Source: Agaribacter marinus (GTDB lineage Bacteria; Pseudomonadota; Gammaproteobacteria; Enterobacterales; Alteromonadaceae). From it: a stretch of 64,000 nt of DNA. Of this stretch, positions 54,707 through 63,451 are shown one piece after another. How positions within the stretch are numbered: position 1 is the stretch's first letter; every line of letters begins with the position of its first letter. The stretch covers positions 1 through 64,000 of the forward strand of contig NZ_BSOT01000001.1 of NCBI RefSeq assembly GCF_030160655.1, read 5' to 3'. The notes under the pieces are model-generated. The model saw nothing but the letters and a program-made list of their open reading frames with translations, was not told where the DNA came from and did no database searches. A program made the translations under genes and the position numbers.

Positions 54707-56227
54707 ATGCAAACAAATAACGGTGAGACAAAAAAAATCCTAATTGTCGGTGGTGGCACGGCAGGCTGGATGGCAGCAAATTTGTTTGCTAAAAAGCTCA
54801 TAAATAAAGGGTTTGAAATTAGCTTACTAGAATCTAGCGACATTCCTACGGTAGGTGTTGGTGAAGGCTCTACACCATATATTAAGCGATTTTTTGATGC
54901 GTTGGATATCGAAGAAAGTGAATGGATGTCGGCTTGCTGTGCTACTTACAAAGGCGGGATTACATTTGCTGATTGGTCGACGATTCCGGGGCATACGAGT
55001 TATTTCCATCCGTTTTTGAGCAGTGTCGACGGTGAATGCTTTAACGTCTTCAGACAAGTCACTACATTGCGCCATCATGGTTACGAAGTAAATGCGCATC
55101 CAAATGACTATTTTTTACAAACAGAGTTGGTAAAACAAAAACGTTTACCTTTGTCCTTGGATAAACAAAAATCTGACACCATTTATGCCTATCATTTTGA
55201 TGCATCCAAGTTGGGCGAATACCTTAAAAAACATGCGGCCAGCCTTGGTGTAAAGCACATAGTCGACAGTGTAACTCAAGTGAAATTAGCGCCATCTGGT
55301 GATATCTCTCATGTAGAGACTAAAAAGAATGGATTGGTTGAAGCAGACATTTTTGTAGATTGTACGGGGTTTAGTGCTTTATTGATTCAAAAAACACTCG
55401 GTGTACCTTTTACGATTTTTAAAGACAATTTGTATAATGATGCTGCAGTAGCTATCCCTTCTGCGCCTAAATCACAATATTCGCCACAAACTGTTGCGAC
55501 GGCAATGAGCAACGGTTGGCGCTGGGATATTCCCTTGACTACGCGCAATGGCAATGGCTATGTGTATAGTAGCGATTTTCAATCTGCTGACGACGCGGAA
55601 GCCGAATTACGGCGTAGTCTTGGTGACAGCATATTGACTGATGCATCAGCCCGGCACATCAAGATGCGTGTGGGCCGCACCACTAAGCACTGGCATAAAA
55701 ACTGTGTGGCGATAGGCTTGTCTCAAGGTTTTATTGAACCACTAGAAGCAACCGCCTTACATATTGTCCAATTAAGCATCGAACAATTTATTGAGCAATA
55801 CGAAAAGGGGGATTATTCACCTAAATATCAAGGCTTTTACAACGACGGTGTCAATCTTGTGTTTGAGCATATTAGAGATTACATTGTCTTGCACTACTTG
55901 ACGAATAGTCGCCAAAATTCTAACTATTGGTTGGCATGCCGCAATGACATAAAAATTTCTGATTCACTGCAGGCAATTATGGAAGTGTGGTGTCAAGGGG
56001 GCGATTTAGATGCTGAGCTCAAGCGGCAACAAATTACGCAATATTATTCTTCGATGTCATGGCATGTATTATTGTCTGGGGTTGGTGTTTTTCCCTCTGG
56101 CGCTGCAAAACAATTGCAAAAACATGCCGCGGCAGATGACGCGCTTAAGCAAATACGACAGCAGCTAAAAGAGCACGCACGTTTTTTTCCAATCAATGAA
56201 GGCATTTTTAATCAAGCAGTTGTGTGA
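54707..56227 (+). CDS. Flavin-dependent tryptophan-halogenase family protein
   Basis: 506 residues. FAD motif ILIVGGGTAGWMAA (about 11-24), GVGEGSTP, catalytic lysine K82 in TYKGGITFADW and the halogenase signature WRWDIP (271-276), which discriminates halogenases from monooxygenases. These enzymes use FADH2, O2 and halide to make hypohalous acid, which reacts through the lysine. The marine subfamily is often of unknown substrate and lies in carbohydrate loci. It follows the SemiSWEET gene after a terminator, so it has its own promoter. No flavin reductase gene is near. Confidence 0.85.
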   Translation: MQTNNGETKKILIVGGGTAGWMAANLFAKKLINKGFEISLLESSDIPTVGVGEGSTPYIKRFFDALDIEESEWMSACCATYKGGITFADWSTIPGHTSYFHPFLSSVDGECFNVFRQVTTLRHHGYEVNAHPNDYFLQTELVKQKRLPLSLDKQKSDTIYAYHFDASKLGEYLKKHAASLGVKHIVDSVTQVKLAPSGDISHVETKKNGLVEADIFVDCTGFSALLIQKTLGVPFTIFKDNLYNDAAVAIPSAPKSQYSPQTVATAMSNGWRWDIPLTTRNGNGYVYSSDFQSADDAEAELRRSLGDSILTDASARHIKMRVGRTTKHWHKNCVAIGLSQGFIEPLEATALHIVQLSIEQFIEQYEKGDYSPKYQGFYNDGVNLVFEHIRDYIVLHYLTNSRQNSNYWLACRNDIKISDSLQAIMEVWCQGGDLDAELKRQQITQYYSSMSWHVLLSGVGVFPSGAAKQLQKHAAADDALKQIRQQLKEHARFFPINEGIFNQAVV

Positions 56228-56282
56228 ATACACACTACATAAAAACGTAACTTATACAATTATTAGAGAAGTAAACAACATA

Positions 56283-57077
56283 ATGAAAAAACTAAGAAAT
56301 TTATTACTATCAGCCGCCTTAATTGGCCTATCCAACAGTGCAGCATTTGCGACTGAAGTACAAATCCAAACAGTACTTGGTAATATTAATGTCGCCCTTT
56401 TTGATGAGCAAACGCCAGAAACCGTCGATAACTTTCTGCTTTATGTAAATTCCGGCACTTACGTAAATAGCATTTTTCATCGCTCGGTGCCTGGGTTTGT
56501 TGTTCAAGGTGGTGGGTTTACGGCGAATAGTATAGAGCGTCCACTCGCTATTGAAACAAATCCAGCTGTACAAAATGAACCGCGCTTTTCGAATGTGCGC
56601 GGTACTATTGCGATGGCAAAGTTAGACGGTGATCCAAATAGTGCAACATCTCAGTGGTTTATCAATTTAGACAATAATAGTATTAGTTTAGATGCCAACA
56701 ACGGTGGTTTCACTGTATTTGGGCAAGTGCTTGGAGATGGCATGGCTGTAGTTGATGCAATTGCTAATTTACCTATTCTACAGAACGGAGGTGTTTTCAA
56801 TGAAATACCTGTGCGCGACTATACTCAAGCTGATGCTAATGCTGGTAGACAACCTGATAATGAAAATTACATTATTGTTACAGACATCATCATCGTAAAC
56901 GATGCGGAAGATTCTAATCCCGAAGTAAACCCTGTTGTTAATACAAGAATAAACCCGCCTTCAACTCCGCCATCCAATGGCGGTGACTCTGGTGGTTCTT
57001 CAGGCGGCGGCAGCGTGCCGTTTTGGGGATTGTTTGCTTTATTCTCTATTGCCTACTTTAGGCGCTTGTCCAAATAA
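56283..57077 (+). CDS. Exported cyclophilin-type peptidyl-prolyl isomerase with GlyGly-CTERM-like tail
   Basis: 264 residues. Signal peptide 1-23 (ending AFA). The cyclophilin domain (about 25-205) has FHRSVPGFVVQGGGF, GTIAMAKLDGDPNSATSQWFIN and FTVFGQV. A Pro/Gly/Ser-rich linker leads to a C-terminal GGSSGGGSVPFWG, a hydrophobic helix and FRR basic end, the pattern of a GlyGly-CTERM tag cut by rhombosortase. It would fold exported proteins at the envelope or cell surface. The start is ATG 56283; upstream frame codons overlap the halogenase and are not needed. Confidence 0.85.
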   Translation: MKKLRNLLLSAALIGLSNSAAFATEVQIQTVLGNINVALFDEQTPETVDNFLLYVNSGTYVNSIFHRSVPGFVVQGGGFTANSIERPLAIETNPAVQNEPRFSNVRGTIAMAKLDGDPNSATSQWFINLDNNSISLDANNGGFTVFGQVLGDGMAVVDAIANLPILQNGGVFNEIPVRDYTQADANAGRQPDNENYIIVTDIIIVNDAEDSNPEVNPVVNTRINPPSTPPSNGGDSGGSSGGGSVPFWGLFALFSIAYFRRLSK

Positions 57078-57127
57078 ACAGTTGATTGCGATGACCTTTT
57101 GACGAAAGCTAAGATTTAAGTGATATC

Positions 57128-57153
57128 AAGCAGGCACATGTGGCCTGCTTTTT
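57128..57153. terminator. Terminator after the cyclophilin gene
   Basis: AAGCAGGC (57128-57135) pairs with GCCTGCTT (57143-57150), followed by TTT. It sits between convergent genes. Confidence 0.85.
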
Positions 57154-57196
57154 CATTTTATACGCCAGCAACATTGAATATCGTAAAGCTCTCGTG

Positions 57197-57787
57197 TTAC
57201 TTGTCTAAACTCTTTAATACATCCTTAGTTAACAGCGAAACTTGTTTTCGCATTTGCTTAACTGCATTGGCATAACCTGCACTTTCCAGCGCAGTTTTGT
57301 AGTAAAAACGCGTTATTTTGTTCTCTGAATTCCCTGAGTTTTGCTCTGTGTAACCCGATAACAGTATGTCTCCGCCATCGGTTGGATAAAAATGTTCAAT
57401 ATGTACTGTAATGCTTGTGCAAGTTTGACATTTATTTACGGCATAAAATTTACTGTTTGCTTGGTTTACATCACTAATTATCGCGCGCTTAATAGCAGCA
57501 TCTAAGTTGTCTGCCCAACTATGATAATTTGCACGCACAAAGCTATGATCTTGACTTTGCATTATTAAATGATCCCCACTTAAGTAGCGTGGCAGCTTAA
57601 CCGCTGCAATGTTAACCGGAGTGAGATTACTCGCATGCTCAGTTGTTTGTGGTAAGGGATTTGCGTCAAAAATATAGTAAGTAACGTTTTCTTCTATATG
57701 GGGGGATGATGTGCACCCAAAAAGCCACAATGACAGCATTGAAAACATGCATATTTTAAGGCACCTTAAGGTGAGTTGCCTACGCAT
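57197..57787 (-). CDS. pqiC: PqiC-like lipoprotein
   Basis: 196 residues. Lipobox LFGC near residue 25 (SLWLFGCTSS), so it is probably anchored to the outer membrane. The rest matches the ABC-type transport auxiliary lipoprotein family (YYIFDANP, VNIAAVKLPRYL, ARIAD-like helix). PqiC binds the PqiB tunnel at the outer membrane. Its ATG overlaps the pqiB stop by one base (TAATG). It is the last gene of the operon. Confidence 0.85.
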   Translation of the reverse strand: MRRQLTLRCLKICMFSMLSLWLFGCTSSPHIEENVTYYIFDANPLPQTTEHASNLTPVNIAAVKLPRYLSGDHLIMQSQDHSFVRANYHSWADNLDAAIKRAIISDVNQANSKFYAVNKCQTCTSITVHIEHFYPTDGGDILLSGYTEQNSGNSENKITRFYYKTALESAGYANAVKQMRKQVSLLTKDVLKSLDK

Positions 57788-59475
57788 TATTTTTCTCCTT
57801 CTTGAGATGCCATACTTTTAGGCTTTGGCTCCCTGTCGGGGCCGGCGCTTTCGCCAAATATCAATGAACTTGGCTTATTCGTTATTTCTTTTACCAAGGG
57901 TCTGACATCATTTAACGTTGCTTCGAGCTGAACGATAGCGTCTTGCAATGATAGGTAGATATCTGAGTTGGGCTGCACACCTTTTAGTGTGGTTTGTAAT
58001 TCTTGCAGCGTGTTTTCTAAGGCAAGTAAAGTTGTATCCGCGCGCTTGATAGTATTTTCAGCAGTATTGATTGCGCTACCCGCTGATTGAATCGTTTTAT
58101 CTGCACTATCAATCAGCGTGTTTACCTTATCTACGGTATCGTTTAACGGTAAAGTATTTAGTGTGGCTAATATGCTATCCAATTGTTGAGTAATACTTTC
58201 GAAACCACCAATGGTCGCAGGAATAATAGGAAACTTACCAAAATATTCTACGTCTGTTTTAGGTTCGTCACCAGGAGACAAGGCAATTTTAAGGCTGCCA
58301 GTGACCAAATTAGCACTCTCAACAAACGCCGTTAAGCCTTCTTTAATCCAGTTGTCAAATACCTGTTTGAAATCTGCGAGGGAGCCAAGCTGATTCCCTA
58401 GAAGTCGTTCTGGCTCAATACGCACGACGACGGGAATGCGTTCTTCGTTGCCGTATCCTGCTATTTCTGCGATTTGTAAAAATTGCATATATGGCTCACT
58501 AACGGTACCAACTCTAATGCCTCGGTATTCAACGGGGGCGCCTTTATATAAACCACTGACTGAGTCTTCTACTAGAATGACATACTCAATAAAGGCGTAA
58601 TCTTTTTCTTCTTCAATACTCTCAAGGCTATCGTACACGGTAAATAAATGGTTTTGTGGTACGCCTTTACCGGGTACTTCGCCATCGGGTAGTCCAAATT
58701 CAACGCCACCATTAAAGAGTGCGTCAAGCGATGCTACGTCAAAACTCACGCCTTCCGCTGTCATCGATAAGCGAAATCCACTGACGTTCCAAAAGGCCGT
58801 ATTTGCTGTAATTAAGTTGTGATAAGGCGCGTTAATAAAGATATCGTAATGCGCTTCTTCTTCCAAATCGTCATAAGACTTAGACTCTACTGCCCCTACT
58901 TCAAAGCCTTGATAAAGCACCGGATTACCAATGTTGAGTGTTTCACTGCCTCTAGAAACTAGTCGTAAATGCAGTCCATCGGCATTGCTTGGCGTGACAG
59001 GCGGGTTTTCTAGGCCGACAAAATTATACTTTTCGATAAAAGACTTGCCCGGCGATAATTCGATATATGCACCAGACAATAGCGTACTGATACCTGTAAT
59101 TCCGCGGGCACCAATACGTGGTCGAACGACCCAAAATTGACTGTCTTCAACAATAAAGGCCTCCATGTCTTTTTGGACTTCAATATCGACTAATATATGC
59201 GTTTTTTCCTCATTAAAGCCAACACGTTTTACCATGCCAATATCTACATTGCGGCTTTTTAGCACCGTTTTACCTGCTTCTAAGCCTTCTGCGGTCTCAA
59301 ACATGACTTGAATGAGTATGCCGCGATTTTGCCAATCGTTATATACCATACCGATACCAATGAGCACGGCAATCATTGGCAATAACCATATCTTGGAAAT
59401 CTTGGTTTTTTCGCGTTTTTGTGGTGGCACACCGTTATTTGACGTGGTGTTTTGGCTGCTTTGCGGTTCTGTCAT
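57787..59475 (-). CDS. pqiB: PqiB MCE-domain lipid transport protein
   Basis: 562 residues: one N-terminal transmembrane helix (about 28-46) and three MlaD/MCE domains (about 50-400; VMFETAEGLEAGKTVLKSRNVDIG, LVSRGSETLNIGNPVLYQGFEVG, VLVEDSVSGLYKGAPVEYRGIRVG), then a long C-terminal helix (about 425-535) with heptad pattern. Known PqiB forms a hexameric needle spanning the periplasm for lipid movement. It overlaps the upstream pqiA gene by 4 bp. Confidence 0.93.
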   Translation of the reverse strand: MTEPQSSQNTTSNNGVPPQKREKTKISKIWLLPMIAVLIGIGMVYNDWQNRGILIQVMFETAEGLEAGKTVLKSRNVDIGMVKRVGFNEEKTHILVDIEVQKDMEAFIVEDSQFWVVRPRIGARGITGISTLLSGAYIELSPGKSFIEKYNFVGLENPPVTPSNADGLHLRLVSRGSETLNIGNPVLYQGFEVGAVESKSYDDLEEEAHYDIFINAPYHNLITANTAFWNVSGFRLSMTAEGVSFDVASLDALFNGGVEFGLPDGEVPGKGVPQNHLFTVYDSLESIEEEKDYAFIEYVILVEDSVSGLYKGAPVEYRGIRVGTVSEPYMQFLQIAEIAGYGNEERIPVVVRIEPERLLGNQLGSLADFKQVFDNWIKEGLTAFVESANLVTGSLKIALSPGDEPKTDVEYFGKFPIIPATIGGFESITQQLDSILATLNTLPLNDTVDKVNTLIDSADKTIQSAGSAINTAENTIKRADTTLLALENTLQELQTTLKGVQPNSDIYLSLQDAIVQLEATLNDVRPLVKEITNKPSSLIFGESAGPDREPKPKSMASQEGEK

Positions 59476-60131
59476 TTTTTTATAGCTTTATCCCATAATA
59501 TACGCGTATCAAACATTAATGCGCTTAGCATAGTGAGTAACACTACACCAGCAAAGGCAGAGGCCGCAATACCTACCTGAATTGACATAAGTCCTGTCAA
59601 TTGAATTAAAGCAACCAATATTGCAACAACATATACGTCAACCATCGACCATTTGCCAATGAATTCGGTAATTCTATAGAGTCGCGTCAATTCATATTTA
59701 TCTATATTTTGACGACATGTCGCTGCATAACACAACCAAGCTAGCGCAAACATTTTTGCCAAAGGTACTATTATGCTGGCAATAAAAATGACCGCAGCAA
59801 TAAAGTAAGAGCCATGTGATAAAAAGAGGACAACCCCCCCAATAATCGTACTAGGTGAGCGATCACCTAAGACTTCTGTCGTCATGATAGGGTAAATATT
59901 GGCTGGAATATACAATAGAAAACTTGTGATCAGTAAACTCAATGTTATTTGCACGCTGCGCTGCACCCTTGGACTTATTTGGGCATTGCAGTACTGACAA
60001 TGTTGCTCACGACTATCTGTTAGATGATGGCATAGTCGGCAGTTTGTTAAACCCGCTTCAGCTGCGCTGCCTTGCGCATATTTGTCGGTAGTATTTTCCT
60101 TACTGCTGTCAATTGGTGTAGGGCTCACCAT
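59472..60131 (-). CDS. PqiA domain membrane protein, second half
   Basis: 219 residues. A zinc-ribbon-like cluster CRLCH...CQYC at the N-terminus, then four transmembrane helices; the PqiA motif YPIMTTEVLG and GSYFIAAVIFIASIIVPLAK are present. The start at 60131 is preferred because AAGGAG precedes it by 4 bases; the ATG at 60158 would overlap the previous gene more. In E. coli, PqiA has both halves in a single protein of about 420 residues. Here they are two genes. Confidence 0.85.
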   Translation of the reverse strand: MVSPTPIDSSKENTTDKYAQGSAAEAGLTNCRLCHHLTDSREQHCQYCNAQISPRVQRSVQITLSLLITSFLLYIPANIYPIMTTEVLGDRSPSTIIGGVVLFLSHGSYFIAAVIFIASIIVPLAKMFALAWLCYAATCRQNIDKYELTRLYRITEFIGKWSMVDVYVVAILVALIQLTGLMSIQVGIAASAFAGVVLLTMLSALMFDTRILWDKAIKK

Positions 60132-60763
60132 TTGTCTCCTTGCGCTATCCATTGCCAAAGCCTATGACTGTCTACGATGGACGCAACGTAAGTAAATAAG
60201 GTCGCAAAAATCACATATGCCCAAAACGAAATTTCGAGGGTAACGTCGGCCATAGAGACAATTTTTATTAATGCGACAAGTACGCTAATTAAGAATACTT
60301 CGGTCATTGCCCAAGGGAGAATACTGCTCGCTATGCGACCAAGCAGGTGGGTCGAAATAAAGTGCAGTTTGTATTGCGTGTTTACAATAATCAGTGACAA
60401 GCATAGCAAATATAAGATTGGCAAGATGATGATGAATGACAAGACCAATAACGCAACAAAATAATACCCCTGCGCGAATAATTCGGAAGAGGCTTGGAAT
60501 AAGTTAATGTCTCGTTGTTGGCCATTTGCCGAGAACGAGATAAAAGAAAAACTTAGCGCAATGACCATTACGATAATCGCGGTAATAGAAACCGCTACGA
60601 CGTGGTGCTTAGGGTTTCTGTGGCCAACTGCCAAGGTGTGATTGCAGCGCGGGCAAACCAAGGCAGTACGATGTGGAATATGCGCAGGCATATCTATAAG
60701 TAAATCACATTCAGCGCATGCGTAGTTGTATTGACAGTCGTCTGAGTGAGCCATAGTTATCAT
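60125..60763 (-). CDS. pqiA: PqiA domain membrane protein, first half
   Basis: 212 residues. Cysteine pairs CAEC and CPRC near the N-terminus (residues about 15-40), then four transmembrane helices with FALL-type ends and YVFAT. This is the first half of a split PqiA. It overlaps the second half by 7 bp, so translation is coupled. First gene of the pqi operon. Divergent from the mscS gene across 228 bp, which holds an inverted repeat at 60879-60895. Confidence 0.85.
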   Translation of the reverse strand: MITMAHSDDCQYNYACAECDLLIDMPAHIPHRTALVCPRCNHTLAVGHRNPKHHVVAVSITAIIVMVIALSFSFISFSANGQQRDINLFQASSELFAQGYYFVALLVLSFIIILPILYLLCLSLIIVNTQYKLHFISTHLLGRIASSILPWAMTEVFLISVLVALIKIVSMADVTLEISFWAYVIFATLFTYVASIVDSHRLWQWIAQGDKW

Positions 60764-60878
60764 TGCTATTTGCAGAAGCCCTTTACAATAAGGTTCACGG
60801 GATTAATTTGCAAATTATCCTTATTAGTCGGTTATATTGTTAAATCAGTGTAAAAACAGATGTCATATATAGCTAGGC

Positions 60879-60895
60879 AGGTATACCATATACCT
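60879..60895. promoter_or_regulatory. Inverted repeat between pqiA and mscS
   Basis: AGGTATA-cca-TATACCT, a perfect 7-bp palindrome midway in the intergenic region of two divergent genes. It has operator-like size and spacing, but no known factor is recognised. Confidence 0.4.
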
Positions 60896-60991
60896 ATGGG
60901 TCTGCGCGACACAAACAGACATGCCTGTAAGCTGTTTTATAAGTAGACTCTGCATCCCATAAAAATATTTCAAAAAACTAAGGAAATCACC

Positions 60992-61816
60992 ATGTTTGAA
61001 GATGTCGAAAAATACTCAGAACAAATACTCCAATACGCCGTGGAATACGGTGGACAAGCGTTAATGGCGCTATTGGTGCTTATCGTAGGTTTGTGGGTTA
61101 TTGCACGCATCAGTAAAGTCGCTGGAGCCGCATTTGCCAAAGGTCTGAAGGACGACACATTAACAACCTTTTTGACTGGGGCGATTGAAATACTCCTCAA
61201 AGTCTTATTGGTGATCAGTGTTGCGTCAATGGTGGGGATTGAAACGACCTCCTTTATCGCTGTGCTTGGTGCCGCAGGTCTAGCGGTAGGTATGGCCTTG
61301 CAAGGCAGTTTGTCTAATTTTGCGGGGGGCGTAATGTTACTTATTTTCCGTCCAATCCGGGTTGGCGACTATGTAGAGGCACAAGGTGAAAGTGGTACGG
61401 TTATCGAGATGGGTATTTTTGTTACCGTATTAGAAACCTTTGATAAACGTATTATCATCATTCCAAATGGCCCATTGTCTAACGGTAATTTAACTAACTA
61501 TACGAAAAGCCCAACCAGAGCGGTTGAGGTAACCTTTGGTATCAGCTATGACGACGATATGAAAGCGGCTAGAGATGCATTATTGGCTTTATTAAATAGT
61601 GATGAGCGTGTATTGAAAGAAGAAGGGAATGTGGTTGCTGTATCTGAGTTAGGTGATAGCTCAGTCAATATATTCTATCGAGCGTTTGTGAAAACAGATG
61701 ATTATTGGGCATATTACTTTGACATTCACGAGCAGGGTAAGTTGGCATTAGAGAAAGCTGGCTGCACAATTCCTTTCCCTCAACGCGATGTTCATTTGTA
61801 TTCAGAACAAGCATAA
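60992..61816 (+). CDS. mscS: Small-conductance mechanosensitive channel (MscS family)
   Basis: 274 residues, close to E. coli MscS (286). Three transmembrane helices (about 20-45, 60-80, 92-110); the pore helix AAGLAVGMALQGSLSNFAGGVMLL is the MscS signature. A beta domain (FRPIRVGDYVEAQGESGTV) and a C-terminal alpha/beta domain follow. It opens on hypo-osmotic shock to release solutes. AAGGAAATCACC is right before ATG. A terminator hairpin follows. Confidence 0.94.
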   Translation: MFEDVEKYSEQILQYAVEYGGQALMALLVLIVGLWVIARISKVAGAAFAKGLKDDTLTTFLTGAIEILLKVLLVISVASMVGIETTSFIAVLGAAGLAVGMALQGSLSNFAGGVMLLIFRPIRVGDYVEAQGESGTVIEMGIFVTVLETFDKRIIIIPNGPLSNGNLTNYTKSPTRAVEVTFGISYDDDMKAARDALLALLNSDERVLKEEGNVVAVSELGDSSVNIFYRAFVKTDDYWAYYFDIHEQGKLALEKAGCTIPFPQRDVHLYSEQA

Positions 61817-61832
61817 TTTTTATAAACGCAAA

Positions 61833-61860
61833 TGACGTCTCCGTTTGGAGGCGTCAGTTT
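61833..61860 (+). terminator. Terminator after mscS
   Basis: TGACGTCTCC (61833-61842) pairs with GGAGGCGTCA (61847-61856) with a GTTT loop, followed by T-rich sequence. Confidence 0.75.
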
Positions 61861-61904
61861 AAGGTTTTTTCAGGTTTTTCGCGCTCACCACCATATACCA
61901 TACG

Positions 61905-61921
61905 CCTTACACCGTGTAAGG
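61905..61921. promoter_or_regulatory. Palindrome upstream of ldhA
   Basis: CCTTACAC-c-GTGTAAGG, an 8-bp inverted repeat with one central base, 134 bp before the ldhA-like start. It is the shape of a dimeric regulator site; no family consensus is matched by eye. Confidence 0.45.
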
Positions 61922-62054
61922 TGTGGGTAGAACTTTGTGGAAAATTTATCACATAATGCAAGAAAACCACGTCTAGATCATAAAAACGTCATTCAGGTTT
62001 GTATACATTTACGCTTACTTAATATAAATGATACGCAAATTTGGGTGACAACAA

Positions 62055-63197
62055 ATGACATCTTCTCGATTAGCGGCTTTACTGGCGCGATTTAAACAAT
62101 GTAACGAACTTGATACATCCGCACTTGATGCGATTTCTGAGATCTTAGATGCCGCAGAAAATAGACAAGGTGCTGAATATGCATCGTCAGTGACTAATGT
62201 CGCCTTTTTTGACGCGAAACCTTATGACAAACAATCATTTGAATCACTTGAGGCTAATGAGTTTTCTTTCCGCTATATCCAGGCACCGTTGAGTAAAGAA
62301 ACGGCCGGCCTTGCCAAAGGGTGCTCGGTTGTCTGTATTTTTGTGAACGACTGTTGTGATGAGGATGTGGTAAAGCAACTCGTTCAGCTAGGTGTTAAGT
62401 GTATTGCGCTTCGATGTGCAGGGTTTAACAATGTTGATCTCATTGCCTGCAAATCATACAACATGCAAGTTGTTCGTGTACCTGCCTATTCACCTCATGC
62501 TGTTGCAGAGCATGCCGTTGCACTAATGTTAATGCTTAATCGACAGTTGCATCGTGCATATCTGCGTAACCGTTCAGGTCAATTTGTGCTAGATGGCTTG
62601 GTTGGTTTTGACATGTTTAACAAAAAAATTGGGGTTATTGGTACGGGTAAAATAGGTCAATGTGTCATCGACATATTGCTCGGTTTTGGCTGCAATATTT
62701 TAGCGTATGACACGTTCCCCAGTGCGTCACTGCAACTGCATGAACGTGTGCATTACCTGCCAATGGAAGCACTGCTGTCGCAAGCTGACATAGTGACACT
62801 TCATGCACCCTTAACAAAAGAAAGCCAGCACTTAATTAATGACGCCAGTATCTCGAAAATGAAAAAGGGCGCGATGATAATTAATACCAGTCGCGGCGGG
62901 CTTATTGATAGTAAGGCCCTGATTCGAGGGCTGAAAACGCAACACATTGGTGCGGCAGGTTTAGATGTATACGAAGAAGAAGAGGGTATATTTTTTAATG
63001 ATATCTCTAATCAGGTGTTAGATGATGATGTGCTTGCTCGCCTAATGAGTTTCAATAATGTGGTAATCACTTCTCATCAAGCATTTTTAACTCAAGAAGC
63101 ATTGTCGAATATCGCTGAAACAACACTGTTTAATCTCAGGCAATACGCAAAGGGCAAGCTTAACGGCGATTTACTAAATAGCATTGTCAGCGGCTAA
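62055..63197 (+). CDS. ldhA: D-lactate dehydrogenase-like 2-hydroxyacid dehydrogenase
   Basis: 380 residues. D-isomer-specific 2-hydroxyacid dehydrogenase: NAD motif GVIGTGKIGQCVIDIL, catalytic Arg in NTSRGGLID, Glu in DVYEEEEG and His in VITSHQAFLT. GLDVYEEE and the order match fermentative LdhA (about 329 residues), with about 45 extra N-terminal residues of unknown role. It reduces pyruvate to D-lactate with NADH. GGTGAC lies near the ATG. A palindrome upstream may be its operator. The long 3' region ends in a terminator. Confidence 0.87.
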   Translation: MTSSRLAALLARFKQCNELDTSALDAISEILDAAENRQGAEYASSVTNVAFFDAKPYDKQSFESLEANEFSFRYIQAPLSKETAGLAKGCSVVCIFVNDCCDEDVVKQLVQLGVKCIALRCAGFNNVDLIACKSYNMQVVRVPAYSPHAVAEHAVALMLMLNRQLHRAYLRNRSGQFVLDGLVGFDMFNKKIGVIGTGKIGQCVIDILLGFGCNILAYDTFPSASLQLHERVHYLPMEALLSQADIVTLHAPLTKESQHLINDASISKMKKGAMIINTSRGGLIDSKALIRGLKTQHIGAAGLDVYEEEEGIFFNDISNQVLDDDVLARLMSFNNVVITSHQAFLTQEALSNIAETTLFNLRQYAKGKLNGDLLNSIVSG

Positions 63198-63372
63198 AAA
63201 AACGACAAAGAGTGATGTTAAATAAATGTTTCATCATTATATCTTATGCATATTAATAACTATTAATTATAGTTAAAAGGGAGTATATTTATTTTCGAAG
63301 TGGATTAGATCAAATTATTTGTTTGTTTAAACTCATTTCTCCCTACTATAGGCCAGTTTTTGTGTCTATTTC

Positions 63373-63405
63373 GCCTCTAGCTCGTTTGAGTTAGGGGCAT
63401 TTTTA
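63373..63405 (+). terminator. Terminator between ldhA and the M14 gene
   Basis: GCCTCTAGCTC (63373-63383) pairs with GAGTTAGGGGC (63388-63398), with two G-T pairs, loop GTTT, then ATTTTTAT. It lies 175 bp after ldhA and 47 bp before the next gene. Confidence 0.75.
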
Positions 63406-63451
63406 TGTCCTAATCTATCCTGCAATGACAACTCCACACAGGATTCTGTAT

